Assembly: GCF_009494395.1 (NCBI RefSeq) | Contig: NZ_VZCB01000052.1 | Coordinates: forward strand, 151,878-215,877 | DNA length: 64,000 nt | From: Segatella copri | GTDB lineage: Bacteria > Bacteroidota > Bacteroidia > Bacteroidales > Bacteroidaceae | Reading direction: 5' to 3' | Shown here: positions 1 to 9,185 of the stretch, piece after piece | Layout: each line of letters opens with the position of its first letter | How positions within the stretch are numbered: the stretch's first letter is position 1 | Notes under the pieces: generated by a model | The model's database searches: none | The model's input: the letters and a program-made list of their open reading frames with translations, nothing else | Told to the model about the DNA's origin: nothing | Made by a program: the position numbers and the translations under genes

Positions 1-476
1 AACGCTGGGCGTTCAATCTTCAGATCTATTTCTTGAACAAGCGATTCCATGATGTCGTGGAAATCTCCCGTTCAGAACAGAACATCGTACAGGACCGTAC
101 TATCTTCGAGGATGCCCGCATCTTCGTTCCTAATCTTCATGACCTCGGTAAGATGAGCGATAGGGATTTCGATAATTATACCGATCTCTTCGATCTGATG
201 ATTAGTCTGGTGAAGCTCCCAGACCTGATGATTTACATCAAGAGCAGTATCCCTACGCTCGTTAAGCACATTGAGAAGCGAGGCAGAGACTTCGAGAAGA
301 GTATCCGCATCGACTATCTCCAGGGCTTGAACAACCGTTACGAAGAATGGATCAAGAGTTACAAGGGTCGCCTCATCATCGTTGATGGTGACAATCTGGA
401 GTTTGGTGAGAATCCTGAAGACTTCCGTAAGGTGACCGATCTGATAGATGCTGAACTCTTCGGGCTCTTCAAATAA
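1..476 (+). CDS. Deoxynucleoside kinase, 3' part only
   Basis: C-terminal 157 codons of a deoxynucleoside kinase (deoxyadenosine/deoxyguanosine kinase type), which phosphorylates deoxynucleosides in the cytoplasm for dNTP salvage. The reading frame is open from base 3 and continues beyond the window edge; the TTG at 33 is not the start because upstream codons already read as family sequence (RWAFNLQIYFL). QDRTIFEDARIF corresponds to the conserved ERS/DRS-type region and EKRGRDFEKSIRIDYLQGLN to the LID region with its arginines. The P-loop lies outside the window. The end (FGLFK, TAA) is intact. Family assignment is firm; the preferred base is not decidable here. Confidence 0.85.
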   Translation, partial: RWAFNLQIYFLNKRFHDVVEISRSEQNIVQDRTIFEDARIFVPNLHDLGKMSDRDFDNYTDLFDLMISLVKLPDLMIYIKSSIPTLVKHIEKRGRDFEKSIRIDYLQGLNNRYEEWIKSYKGRLIIVDGDNLEFGENPEDFRKVTDLIDAELFGLFK

Positions 477-535
477 GAACTTAACCTTAGCCAGTGGTTC
501 AACATGACCGTGTCATAAACCTAGATACAGTTGGT

Positions 536-623
536 GCATAACTGTTGACCACCGCATGCACATCACCTGATGTACGAGCGCACAACAGCTGATATGCAAG
601 CGCACAACAGCTGTTGTGCGGCC
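536..623. repeat. Degenerate 22-nt tandem repeat, four units
   Basis: Four head-to-tail units of exactly 22 nt (536-557, 558-579, 580-601, 602-623), each starting GCA. Units 3 and 4 share the 13-mer GCACAACAGCTGN. The last unit lies in a perfect 20-bp palindrome (601-620, CGCACAACAG/CTGTTGTGCG). The array lies in the 299-nt gap between the kinase and the next gene and is not coding. Confidence 0.75.
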
Positions 624-685
624 AGAGAAGCTATATATCTTAAAAACATATACTATCTTTTCCAACAACATATCAATAGTATACA

Positions 686-735
686 ACAGACAAAGAGGGT
701 GTGTCATAATTTTATGACACACCCTCTTTGTCTGT
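686..735. terminator. Long perfect hairpin, probable bidirectional terminator
   Basis: Perfect 23-bp inverted repeat (arms 686-708 and 713-735) with a 4-nt loop. It lies between the plus-strand kinase and the minus-strand remnant at 776, where a terminator serving both is expected. There is no long U run right after the stem on either strand, so another role such as a processing site or small transposon relic remains possible. Confidence 0.5.
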
Positions 736-775
736 TTCCCAATAGCTTATTGAAGCAATAAGCTAAAGAATTGAT

Positions 776-1720
776 TTATCTCTTGATAAACTTACCTTTC
801 TTCCGGCTGATGACAAAACCCTTGGCGGCTTTGCCTACTGGCTGACCAGAGAGGTTGAAGAGCTTTTCTTCTTCCTGGTCTCCCTGGATAGTAGGAGGGA
901 GAATACCGGAAGTGCCTTTGGCAAAGACCAGATGGATGGCCTGCTTGCCCAAAGCCAGATTCTCACTATTACTCTTGCTCACCATGTTCTGTGGCAACCA
1001 TGCACGGTAAGGCGATAACTGCGAGCCGGTAAACTTGTAGAAACCTAATCCCCAGGTACTCTTGTATGACAAGACGTAACCGTTGTTGTTGTCGGAAGAT
1101 ATATATTCCGACGTTGGGTTACCCTTCAGGATGGTAGGAACATCGCTTTTACGGGAAGTGGAGTGGAAGGCATACATATAGGATTCAGCTCCTTTCTCTT
1201 CTTCTTCGAGTGAAGGTAATCCCACATTCTTTCTCTCGATGTTGGTACGTTCTCTGTCGAGCGTAGGAACAGAATCGTCTATCGTCGTCGTGGTAATCTT
1301 TGAATACAACATGAGGGAAACCTTGGTACCTGTACCTGCTGGAAACCAGAAGGTTGTACCCGGTCCGAAGACGCACCTGTTATCAAACTGTTCGTTCCTG
1401 ATATATCCCTTCTTGCCTATATCGCACCAGAGGACAGCATCTCTCCAGTGTTCCGAATCTACACTGTTTTCACGCACTTTCACCCATACTTTTGAGGTCC
1501 AGAACATCTGCTTGTTCTTGCCGATATTCACGGTTTGAGCGCTTACCTTTCTGGCTTCTTTCGTTGAAGGATCTGTTGACGACTCTGTAGAAGCGTCTTC
1601 ATATTCCTTCACTTTTCTGGCGAAGTCATCCCACATTTTGGCTTTCCTCACCATCCTGCCAGTAGTCCACGATATAGTTGGTAGCAGTTTCGGCTGTCTT
1701 TTCAAAGAATATTGTTTTTC
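776..1720 (-). pseudogene. Probable remnant of a secreted protein, 5'-truncated and frameshifted
   Basis: A frame of about 309 codons open from a TTG at 1705, with no ATG start, no ribosome-binding site and no signal peptide. Residues near the C terminus (LFNLSGQPV...KGFVISRKKGKF) match the C-terminal tail typical of secreted Prevotella/Bacteroides proteins (N-L-x-G-Q-x-V then K-G-x-V-I), so an exported precursor is expected. Between about 1630 and 1718 a second frame reads more protein-like (EKTAETATNYIVDYWQDGEE) and ends at TGA 1626-1628, as if one frameshift separates it from the main frame. I recognise no domain in the body (W-rich, with an acidic EEEEKG stretch). It may also be a shortened but expressed gene. 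Confidence 0.5.
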
Positions 1721-1812
1721 ATTTAAGAATCTTTAACTGTGTAGAATGCTGTGTGCGCATGGCTAATTAGAACACGTGCGTACCTAAATATATTATACTT
1801 AACTTTCGCATG

Positions 1813-1866
1813 TGGGGAAGTTAGGGAAGTTAAGAGAAGTTAGGGAAGTTAGAGAGAAGTTAAGGG
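1813..1866. repeat. Purine-rich GGGAAGTTA repeats
   Basis: Five imperfect copies of (G/A)G(G/A)GAAGTTA at 9-11 nt spacing in the 326-nt gap upstream of nuoA. All purines sit on the plus strand. No gene is seen in the gap; its right end holds the nuo promoter. Confidence 0.7.
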
Positions 1867-1978
1867 ACAAATGCCTTTTGGGCGTGGTTTTTAAGCTGCA
1901 AGACATACCTTCGGTATAAATTTTGCCCTGAATTTAACATTTAACACTTTTAATTTCTTTTCTTTCAGAATTATTTGT

Positions 1979-1986
1979 TACCTTTG
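1979..1986 (+). promoter_or_regulatory. nuo operon promoter, -7 element
   Basis: TACCTTTG matches the Bacteroidota -7 consensus TAnnTTTG and is followed by GCA, placing the transcription start near 1993 and leaving about 40 nt of leader before nuoA. The -33 region is T-rich without a clear TTTG. Confidence 0.7.
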
Positions 1987-2031
1987 CAACCGCTTAGAAG
2001 CAATTAAATAAATAACGTTATAACAATTTTT

Positions 2032-2382
2032 ATGAACTTTACACTATTTATCACCGTTTTGCTGACGGCTGTAACCTTGGTGGTGGCTGCTTATGTCATC
2101 GCGAAGCTCATCGGTCCTCGTTCATACAATCCGGTAAAGGGTGAACCTTTTGAGTGTGGTATTCCGACACGTGGCAGCTCTTGGTTGCCATCACACATCG
2201 GCTACTATCTCTTCGCCATCCTTTTCCTGATGTTTGATATCGAGACTGTCATGCTTTACCCATGGGCAGTTGTCGTTAAGCAGTTTGGACCTATGGCTCT
2301 CGTGAGCATCGGGTTCTTCCTGTTGGTATTGGTATTTGGCCTTGCATACGCTTGGCGGAAAGGAGCGTTGGAATGGAAGTAA
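2032..2382 (+). CDS. nuoA: NADH-quinone oxidoreductase subunit A
   Basis: 116-residue membrane subunit A of respiratory complex I, with three predicted transmembrane helices. Family marks are the loop EPFECGI after helix 1 and FDIETVMLYPWAV in helix 2 with its acidic pair. It is the first gene of the nuo operon, 46 nt after the -7 element. The stop codon lies inside the nuoB start region (10-nt overlap), consistent with translational coupling. Confidence 0.95.
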   Translation: MNFTLFITVLLTAVTLVVAAYVIAKLIGPRSYNPVKGEPFECGIPTRGSSWLPSHIGYYLFAILFLMFDIETVMLYPWAVVVKQFGPMALVSIGFFLLVLVFGLAYAWRKGALEWK

Positions 2383-3098
2383 ACAAAAGAGCCTCTATCA
2401 AGAGTATTCCTTACGACGAGTTTAAGGACAATGACACTCTCGAAAAGATTGCGCAGGAGCTCAATGAGGGTGGTGCTAACGTGGTAGTCGGTTCGCTCGA
2501 TGCTGCCATCAACTGGGGACGTAGTAACTCACTCTGGTCTTTGACCTTCGGTACTTCTTGCTGTGGTATCGAGTTCATGGCTGTAGGTTGTGCACGTTAC
2601 GACTTCTCCCGTTTTGGTTTCGAGGTAACCCGTAACTCTCCACGTCAGGCTGACTTGATCATGTGTGCCGGTACTATTACCAATAAGATGGCACCAGTGT
2701 TCAAGCGTTTGTATGATGAAATGGCTGAGCCTAAGTATGTGGTAGCTGTGGGTGGATGTACCATCTCTGGCGGTCCGTTCAAGAAGAGCTACAATGTGGT
2801 TCGTGGTATCAGCGAGTTGGTTCCTGTGGATGTTTACATCCCTGGTTGTCCTCCACGCCCTGAGGCTATCCTTTACGGTATGATGCAGTTGCAGCGTAAG
2901 GTAAAGGTTGAGAAATTCTTCGGTGGTGCTAACCACAAGATGACTCAGGATGAAAAGGAACTCTCTATGAGCAAGGGTGGTCTTCGCGGCTTGAGCAACG
3001 AGAACCTCTCTGACAGCGAGAAGCTCGGACACAAGGAGCCTATCATCGTAACTGAAGTACCTGAGGATTTCGACCCTCAGAAAGGTCTAACTGATTAA
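2373..3098 (+). CDS. nuoB: NADH-quinone oxidoreductase subunit B
   Basis: 241-residue peripheral subunit holding iron-sulfur cluster N2, next to the quinone site. Cluster ligands are visible: the adjacent cysteines C63-C64 (TSCCGIEFM), then GGCTISGG and the IPGCPPRPE loop. I choose ATG 2373 over the upstream in-frame TTG 2352 because AGGAG at 2361-2365 is correctly spaced for it. The C-terminal extension after the core (from about residue 190) is charged and looks unordered. Confidence 0.95.
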   Translation: MEVNKRASIKSIPYDEFKDNDTLEKIAQELNEGGANVVVGSLDAAINWGRSNSLWSLTFGTSCCGIEFMAVGCARYDFSRFGFEVTRNSPRQADLIMCAGTITNKMAPVFKRLYDEMAEPKYVVAVGGCTISGGPFKKSYNVVRGISELVPVDVYIPGCPPRPEAILYGMMQLQRKVKVEKFFGGANHKMTQDEKELSMSKGGLRGLSNENLSDSEKLGHKEPIIVTEVPEDFDPQKGLTD

Positions 3099-3117
3099 TA
3101 TAATAAGGTATAAGAAC

Positions 3118-4689
3118 ATGAAACTGAATAATATTGAATTGAGTTTTGATAATTTCGCCTCAGAAATGGCGAAGTTGAAGAACGAGAAGCATTTCGACTA
3201 CCTTGTTACCATCATCGGTGAAGACTTCGGTGAGGAAGGTCTCGGATGTATCTATATTCTCGAAAATACTCAGACCAACGAGCGCTGCTCGGTAAAGACC
3301 ATCGCCAAGAAGGTGGATGGCAGTGATGTGATTCCTACAGTTATCAATCTCTGGAAGGTGGCTGACCTCCTGGAGCGTGAAGTCTTCGATTTCGTCGGCA
3401 TCAAGTTCCTGGGTCACCCGGACATGCGTCGTCTCTTCCTCCGTACCGATTTCCAGGGCTATCCATTGCGCAAGGACTTCGATATGAGTCCTGAGGCAAA
3501 CAAGTTCCCTTGTACTGATGAGCCAGAGGATGACTTCACCGTGGAGTATTCCTTGAGCGAAGATGGCCATCTCGTTGCTACAGAGAAGCGTCGCTTCGAT
3601 GAGGATGAGTATGTTGTCAATATCGGTCCTAACCACCCATCTACCCACGGTGTGCTCCGTCTGCAGACCGTTGTTGATGGTGAGACCGTGAAGCGCATCT
3701 ATCCACACCTCGGTTATATCCACCGTGGTATCGAGAAGATGTGGGAGAACATGACCTATCCACAGACATTGGCATTGACCGACCGTCTGAACTATCTTTC
3801 TGCGATGATGCACCGCCACGCTCTGGTAGGCGTTATCGAAGAGGCGATGGGTATCGAACTCTCAGACCGTATCCGCTACATCCGTACCATCATGGATGAG
3901 TTGCAGCGTATCGACTCACACTTGTTGTACCTCGGCTGTACCGCACAGGACTTGGGTGCCTTGACTGCATTCCTTTACTGTATGCGTGACCGTGAACACG
4001 TATTGAACGTGATGGAGGAGACAACCGGTGGCCGTCTGATCCAGAACTACTACCGTATCGGTGGCCTTCAGGCAGATATCGACCCTAACTTCGTTCAGAA
4101 CGTGAAGACCCTCTGCAAGTATCTCCGTCCGATGATTCAGGAGTACCTCGACGTATTCGGCGACAACGTGATTACTCACAACCGTCTCGAAGGCGTAGGT
4201 CCAATGAACTATGAGGATTGTATCAACTATGCCGTAACCGGTCCTGCTGGTCGTGCATCAGGTTGGAAGAACGATACCCGCAAGCGTCATCCATACGATA
4301 TGTACGACAAGGTAGAGTGGAAGGAAATTACCCTTACCGGTTGCGATTCAATGGATCGTTACTATGTGCACATCCAGGAGTTGTATCAGAGCTTGGACAT
4401 CATCGAGCAGTTGATCGACAACATTCCAGAGGGTGAGTACTACATCAAGCAGAAGCCAATCATCAAGGTTCCAGAGGGACAGTGGTACTTCTCTGTAGAG
4501 GGTGCCAGCGGCGAGTTTGGTGTATATCTCGACTCAAAGGGTGACAAGAGTCCATACCGTATGAAGATGCGTCCGATGGGCTTGTCTTTGACAGGTGCGC
4601 TCGACCCAATGCTTCGTGGACAGAAGATCGCCGACCTCATCACTACAGGTGCAGCAATCGATTTCGTAATCCCTGATATTGATAGATAA
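3118..4689 (+). CDS. nuoCD: NADH-quinone oxidoreductase subunits C and D, fused
   Basis: 523-residue fusion. Residues about 1-130 are the NuoC (30 kDa) domain, with ERE-FDFVGIKFLGHPDMRRL; residues about 165-523 are the NuoD (49 kDa) domain, opening with VNIGPNHPSTHGVLRL and containing HRGIEKMWENMTYPQ, which with NuoB forms the quinone pocket. The C terminus DFVIPDIDR is the normal NuoD end. C-D fusion is common in this phylum and in some enterobacteria. The gene is two bases from nuoH. Confidence 0.95.
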   Translation: MKLNNIELSFDNFASEMAKLKNEKHFDYLVTIIGEDFGEEGLGCIYILENTQTNERCSVKTIAKKVDGSDVIPTVINLWKVADLLEREVFDFVGIKFLGHPDMRRLFLRTDFQGYPLRKDFDMSPEANKFPCTDEPEDDFTVEYSLSEDGHLVATEKRRFDEDEYVVNIGPNHPSTHGVLRLQTVVDGETVKRIYPHLGYIHRGIEKMWENMTYPQTLALTDRLNYLSAMMHRHALVGVIEEAMGIELSDRIRYIRTIMDELQRIDSHLLYLGCTAQDLGALTAFLYCMRDREHVLNVMEETTGGRLIQNYYRIGGLQADIDPNFVQNVKTLCKYLRPMIQEYLDVFGDNVITHNRLEGVGPMNYEDCINYAVTGPAGRASGWKNDTRKRHPYDMYDKVEWKEITLTGCDSMDRYYVHIQELYQSLDIIEQLIDNIPEGEYYIKQKPIIKVPEGQWYFSVEGASGEFGVYLDSKGDKSPYRMKMRPMGLSLTGALDPMLRGQKIADLITTGAAIDFVIPDIDR

Positions 4690-4691
4690 TT

Positions 4692-5777
4692 ATGTTTGAT
4701 TTTAGTATAGTAACAACATTCATCGACAATCTGCTTCGCCAGACCTTGGGTTTGGGCGACTTCCTGTCGATTCTGATTGAGTGCGTGCTCGTGGGTATCT
4801 GTATTTTGACAGCATACGCCCTCATCGCTATCGTACTTATCTTCATGGAGCGTAAGGTGTGTGCCTACTTCCAGTGCCGTCTCGGCCCTATGCGTGTAGG
4901 TCCTTGGGGTATTTTCCAGGTATTCGCCGACGTGCTCAAGATGTTGATCAAGGAGATCTTCGCAGTAGATAGAGCCGACAAGCTGCTCTACTACATGGCA
5001 CCATTCCTCGTGATCATTGCCTCTGTAGGTACTTTCTCATTCCTTCCATGGAACAAGGGAGCACATATTCTTGACTTCAACGTGGGTGTATTCCTCATCA
5101 CAGCCGTAAGTTCTATCGGCGTGCTGGGTGTGTTCCTCGCTGGTTGGGCATCTAACAACAAGTACTCTGTGGTATCTGCCATGCGTGGTGCCGTACAGAT
5201 GATTTCTTACGAGATGTCTCTCTGCCTCTGCCTGATTTCTGCAGTAGTTCTCACCGGAACCATGCAGGTAAGCGGTATCGTTGAGGCTCAGACTGGTGCC
5301 TGGAACTGGTTGATTATCAAGGGTCATGTACCAGCAATCCTGGCTTTCCTCGTATTCCTCGTAGCAGGTAATGCTGAGGCAAACCGTGGTCCTTTCGACT
5401 TGGCTGAGGCTGAGAGTGAGTTGACCGCAGGTTACCACACTGAGTATTCAGGTATGGGCTTCGGTTTCTACTACCTGGCTGAGTACCTTAACCTCTTCGT
5501 GATTTCTGGTATTGCTTCTACCGTATTCCTCGGTGGTTGGGCACCATTGAACATCGGTATCGAGGGCTTCGACAATCTGATGAACCTCATCCCAGGTTTC
5601 ATCTGGTTCTTCGGTAAGACCTTCGCGGTGGTATGGCTCCTGATGTGGGTACGTTGGACATTCCCACGTCTCCGTATCGACCAGATTCTGAAGTTGGAGT
5701 GGAAGTATCTGATGCCATTGTCACTCGTCATCCTGATCTTGATGACAGTATGCGTAGCATTCGGAATCCACGGATAA
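4692..5777 (+). CDS. nuoH: NADH-quinone oxidoreductase subunit H
   Basis: 361-residue integral membrane subunit linking the peripheral arm to the proton-pumping arm; it forms part of the quinone channel. About eight hydrophobic helices are visible. Conserved loops are RKVCAYFQCRLGPMRVGPWG after helix 1 and EANRGPFDLAEAESELTAGY in the middle, with the essential acidic cluster. It starts 2 nt after nuoCD. Confidence 0.95.
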   Translation: MFDFSIVTTFIDNLLRQTLGLGDFLSILIECVLVGICILTAYALIAIVLIFMERKVCAYFQCRLGPMRVGPWGIFQVFADVLKMLIKEIFAVDRADKLLYYMAPFLVIIASVGTFSFLPWNKGAHILDFNVGVFLITAVSSIGVLGVFLAGWASNNKYSVVSAMRGAVQMISYEMSLCLCLISAVVLTGTMQVSGIVEAQTGAWNWLIIKGHVPAILAFLVFLVAGNAEANRGPFDLAEAESELTAGYHTEYSGMGFGFYYLAEYLNLFVISGIASTVFLGGWAPLNIGIEGFDNLMNLIPGFIWFFGKTFAVVWLLMWVRWTFPRLRIDQILKLEWKYLMPLSLVILILMTVCVAFGIHG

Positions 5778-5811
5778 TCTTTAATACACATTATTATAAT
5801 AATAAGAAAGT

Positions 5812-6342
5812 ATGTCTAACAATTCATATTTCGGCGGTATTGCAGCGGGTTTGAAGACCCTCGCTACAGGTATGAAGGTAACCATGAAGGAGTACTTCAC
5901 ACCAAAGAGCACAGAGCAGTATCCTGAGAACCGCAAGACTACACTCCACATCTCTCCACGTTTCCGTGGACGCTTGGTCTTTGTTCGTGATGAGAACGAG
6001 GCTTACAAGTGTGTGGGTTGTACATTGTGTGAGAAGTCATGCCCTAACGATACCATCAAGATTCAGACCGAGATGGTGGAGGACCCAGAGACAGGCAAGA
6101 AGAAGCGCAAGTTGGTGGATTACCAGTACGACTTGGGCGACTGCATGTTCTGCGAGCTCTGTGTCAACGCATGTAACTTCGGTGCAATCAAGTTTGTCAA
6201 CGATTTCGAGAATGCAGTCTTCGACCGCAACAAGTTGGTGATGCACCTTGACAAGGAGGTATATAAGGGCGGTAGCCTTCCAAACCTCATCGAGGGTGGT
6301 GCACCATTGGAAATCGGTAAGTTTAACACCAAGACTAAGTAA
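5812..6342 (+). CDS. nuoI: NADH-quinone oxidoreductase subunit I
   Basis: 176-residue ferredoxin-like subunit carrying clusters N6a and N6b. Two CxxCxxCxxxC motifs are intact: CVGCTLCEKSC from about residue 67 and CMFCELCVNAC from about residue 111. The N-terminal 35 residues include the amphipathic TLATGMKVTMKEYFTPK segment that contacts the membrane arm. The end is followed by AGGAGG at 6342-6347, the ribosome-binding site of nuoJ. Confidence 0.95.
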   Translation: MSNNSYFGGIAAGLKTLATGMKVTMKEYFTPKSTEQYPENRKTTLHISPRFRGRLVFVRDENEAYKCVGCTLCEKSCPNDTIKIQTEMVEDPETGKKKRKLVDYQYDLGDCMFCELCVNACNFGAIKFVNDFENAVFDRNKLVMHLDKEVYKGGSLPNLIEGGAPLEIGKFNTKTK

Positions 6343-6357
6343 GGAGGACATTAGACA

Positions 6358-6885
6358 ATGATAACAGCTAATTTATTTATGTTCGTCATCTTGGCAGTAG
6401 TCATCCTTGGCTCAGCCATCATGTGCGTAGCTACCAAGCGTATCATGCGTGCGGCAACCTTCCTGTTGTTCGTACTCTTCGGTATTGCAGGCATGTTCTT
6501 CCTGCTCGACTATACCTATCTGGGTGCTGCTCAGATTTCAGTATATGCGGGCGGTATTACCATCCTCTACGTCTTCGCTATTCAGTTGGTATCCAAGCGT
6601 ACCCTCCAGGGACTTCTGGAGCACATGAAGGGTAGCAAGGCTATTGGTCGCGCACTCGTCTGCCTCGTAGGTTTCGTAACCTTGGCAGTCATCGTGTTGA
6701 AGAATCACTTTATTGATATGGCTGCAACTGTAGCCGACACCGAGGTGCCAATGGACCAGGTAGGTTCTGCACTGGTAGGTGCTGACAAGTATGGCTATGT
6801 ATTGCCATTCGAGTTTATCTCCGTATTCCTGTTGGCATGTATCATCGGTGGTATCTTAATCGCAAGAAAGGAGGATAAGAAATGA
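6358..6885 (+). CDS. nuoJ: NADH-quinone oxidoreductase subunit J
   Basis: 175-residue membrane subunit with five predicted helices. The glycine-bent helix 3 region AAQISVYAGGITILYVFA is the family signature. The start at 6358 follows a strong AGGAGG. Its stop overlaps the nuoK start by four bases (ATGA at 6882-6885). Confidence 0.93.
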   Translation: MITANLFMFVILAVVILGSAIMCVATKRIMRAATFLLFVLFGIAGMFFLLDYTYLGAAQISVYAGGITILYVFAIQLVSKRTLQGLLEHMKGSKAIGRALVCLVGFVTLAVIVLKNHFIDMAATVADTEVPMDQVGSALVGADKYGYVLPFEFISVFLLACIIGGILIARKEDKK

Positions 6886-7190
6886 TTCCAGTACAATATT
6901 TCTTCGTGCTCTCAGCACTCTTGTTCTTCATCGGAGTCTATGGCTTCTGTACACGCCGTAACCTCGTAGCCATGCTCATCTCCGTAGAGCTTGTATTGAA
7001 TGCAGCCGATTTGAACTTCGCTGTGTTCAACCGCATCCTCTTCCCAGGACAGTTGGAAGGTTTCTTCTTCACATTGTTCTCTATCGGAGTAGCAGCAGCC
7101 GAGACAGCCGTAGCGCTCGCTATTATTATCAACGTTTACCGCAACTATCACAGTGACCAGGTGAACAGTATTGAAAACATGAAATTCTAA
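6882..7190 (+). CDS. nuoK: NADH-quinone oxidoreductase subunit K
   Basis: 102-residue three-helix antiporter-like subunit. The two membrane glutamates of the family are seen in LISVELVLNAADLNF (helix 2) and GVAAAETAVALAI (helix 3). It overlaps nuoJ by 4 nt and is preceded by GGAGG inside nuoJ (6869-6873). Confidence 0.95.
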   Translation: MIPVQYFFVLSALLFFIGVYGFCTRRNLVAMLISVELVLNAADLNFAVFNRILFPGQLEGFFFTLFSIGVAAAETAVALAIIINVYRNYHSDQVNSIENMKF

Positions 7191-7196
7191 AAGACA

Positions 7197-9152
7197 ATGG
7201 AATACAATTATGCATTTTTGATACTTCTTCTGCCATTCCTGAGCTTCCTGGTTCTGGGACTTGTGGGTATGAAGATGAAAAGACCGGTAGCAGCACTCAT
7301 CGGTACCGTATTGATGGGCTGTGTATTCGCGATGTCTGTCTATACAGCATACGAGTACTTCTTTGCAGTGGGTCGTGATGCCTCTACAGGTATGTACCCA
7401 ACTGTTACCGTATTTAATTTCACATGGTTGAAGTTTACTGAGTTGCTCACCTTCAACATCGGTTTCCGTCTGAGCCCAATCTCCGTATTGATGCTCATCG
7501 TGATTACCACCGTCAGCTTCATGGTTCACATCTATAGCTTCGGCTATATGGCAGAGCGTGATGAGAACTACAAGGTTGAGGAATATGAGAAGGGTATGCA
7601 GCGTTTCTACGCTTACCTGAGCCTCTTCACCATGTCAATGTTGGGCTTGGTAGTAGCTACCAACATCTTCCAGATGTATCTTTTCTGGGAGTTGGTGGGT
7701 GTGTGCTCATACCTGCTCATCGGTTTCTACTATCCAAAGCATGCTGCAGTACATGCCAGCAAGAAGGCGTTCATCGTAACCCGTTTCGCTGACCTCTTCT
7801 TCCTCATCGGTATCCTGTTCTACAGCTTCTATGTAGGAACCTTCAACTACGACTTGAATGCTCAGCCAGAGCTCAACTCTGCTTTGGCAGGTGCAGCTTG
7901 GGTAATGCCAACAGCGTTGTTCCTCATGTTCATCGGTGGTGCCGGTAAGAGTGCGATGTTCCCATTGCACATCTGGTTGCCAGATGCGATGGAGGGTCCA
8001 ACACCTGTTTCTGCGTTGATCCACGCCGCTACCATGGTTGTAGCCGGTGTATATCAGGTAGCCAGCCTCTTCCCAATCTGGGTACAGTATGCTCCTGAGA
8101 CATTGCACTATGTAGCTTACATTGCAGCCTTCACCGCATTCTATGCAGCAGCCGTAGCTTGCTGCCAGCGTGATATCAAGCGTGGTCTGGCTTTCTCTAC
8201 AATCTCTCAGATTGCCTACATGCTCGTAGCTCTCGGTGTCTGCTTCGCAGTAGATAACCACCACGGTGGTTTGGGTTACATGGCTGGTATCTTCCACCTG
8301 TTTACCCACGCTATGTTCAAGGCATTGCTCTTCCTCTGCTCTGGTGCCATCATCGTCATCATCGGCAGCAACTTCAAGGATTACATGGGCGGTCTGCACA
8401 AGTACATGCCTATTACCAACATCTGCTTCCTCATCGGTTGCTTGGCGATTGCAGGTATTCCTCCATTCGCAGGTTTCTGGTCAAAGGATGAGATTATCTC
8501 AGCATGCTTCCAGTTCTCTCCATTCATGGGCTGGTTCATGACCGTGGTAGCTGGTATGACAGCATTCTACATGTTCCGTCTCTACTACGTCATCTTCTGG
8601 GGACAGAGCTACTATGAGCTTGATCCTGAGAACCGTCGCAAGCCACAGGAGGTTCCATTCGTGATGTGGGGTCCATTGGTATTCCTCGCCATCATCTCTT
8701 GCCTCTGCGGTTTGATTCCATTCGGTCACTTCGTATCTGCTACAGGTCAGAGCTACGATATCCATATCGACATGAGCGTGGCAACTACTTCTGTGATTGT
8801 TGCAATCATCGGTATCGGTTTGGCTACATATATGTATGCTCCTAAGAAGACTCCATTGGCAGACGCTTTGGCTAAGAAGATGCCTAAGTTGCACAAGGCA
8901 GCGTTGAACCGTTTCTATATCGACGATGCTTGGCAGTTCTTCACTCACAAGATTGTCTTCGGTTGCTTCTCAAAGCCAATCGCATGGTTCGACCGTCGCG
9001 TTATCGATGGTACCTTCAACTTCATGGCTTGGGGTACACAGGAGGCAGGCGAGACCATCCGTCCATGGCAGAGTGGTGATGTTCGCAGCTATGCTATCTG
9101 GTTCCTCACTGGTACCGTAGCATTGACATTGTGCCTGCTCGCACTTCTTTAA
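7197..9152 (+). CDS. nuoL: NADH-quinone oxidoreductase subunit L
   Basis: 651-residue proton-pumping antiporter-like subunit at the distal end of complex I. Family marks are FWELVGVCSYLLIGFYY with the pumping glutamate, FPLHIWLPDAMEGPTPVSAL, and the C-terminal lateral helix that ends in a final transmembrane segment (about residues 545-651). The length is normal. It is separated from nuoK by 6 nt. Confidence 0.95.
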   Translation: MEYNYAFLILLLPFLSFLVLGLVGMKMKRPVAALIGTVLMGCVFAMSVYTAYEYFFAVGRDASTGMYPTVTVFNFTWLKFTELLTFNIGFRLSPISVLMLIVITTVSFMVHIYSFGYMAERDENYKVEEYEKGMQRFYAYLSLFTMSMLGLVVATNIFQMYLFWELVGVCSYLLIGFYYPKHAAVHASKKAFIVTRFADLFFLIGILFYSFYVGTFNYDLNAQPELNSALAGAAWVMPTALFLMFIGGAGKSAMFPLHIWLPDAMEGPTPVSALIHAATMVVAGVYQVASLFPIWVQYAPETLHYVAYIAAFTAFYAAAVACCQRDIKRGLAFSTISQIAYMLVALGVCFAVDNHHGGLGYMAGIFHLFTHAMFKALLFLCSGAIIVIIGSNFKDYMGGLHKYMPITNICFLIGCLAIAGIPPFAGFWSKDEIISACFQFSPFMGWFMTVVAGMTAFYMFRLYYVIFWGQSYYELDPENRRKPQEVPFVMWGPLVFLAIISCLCGLIPFGHFVSATGQSYDIHIDMSVATTSVIVAIIGIGLATYMYAPKKTPLADALAKKMPKLHKAALNRFYIDDAWQFFTHKIVFGCFSKPIAWFDRRVIDGTFNFMAWGTQEAGETIRPWQSGDVRSYAIWFLTGTVALTLCLLALL

Positions 9153-9185
9153 TGAAAGTCTCACAATTAAGTAAATAGAAAAGAA

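Noticed and set aside
570..761. Small gene after the kinase
   Set aside because: The frame runs through the 22-nt repeats and the 23-bp hairpin; no ribosome-binding site and no sensible protein.
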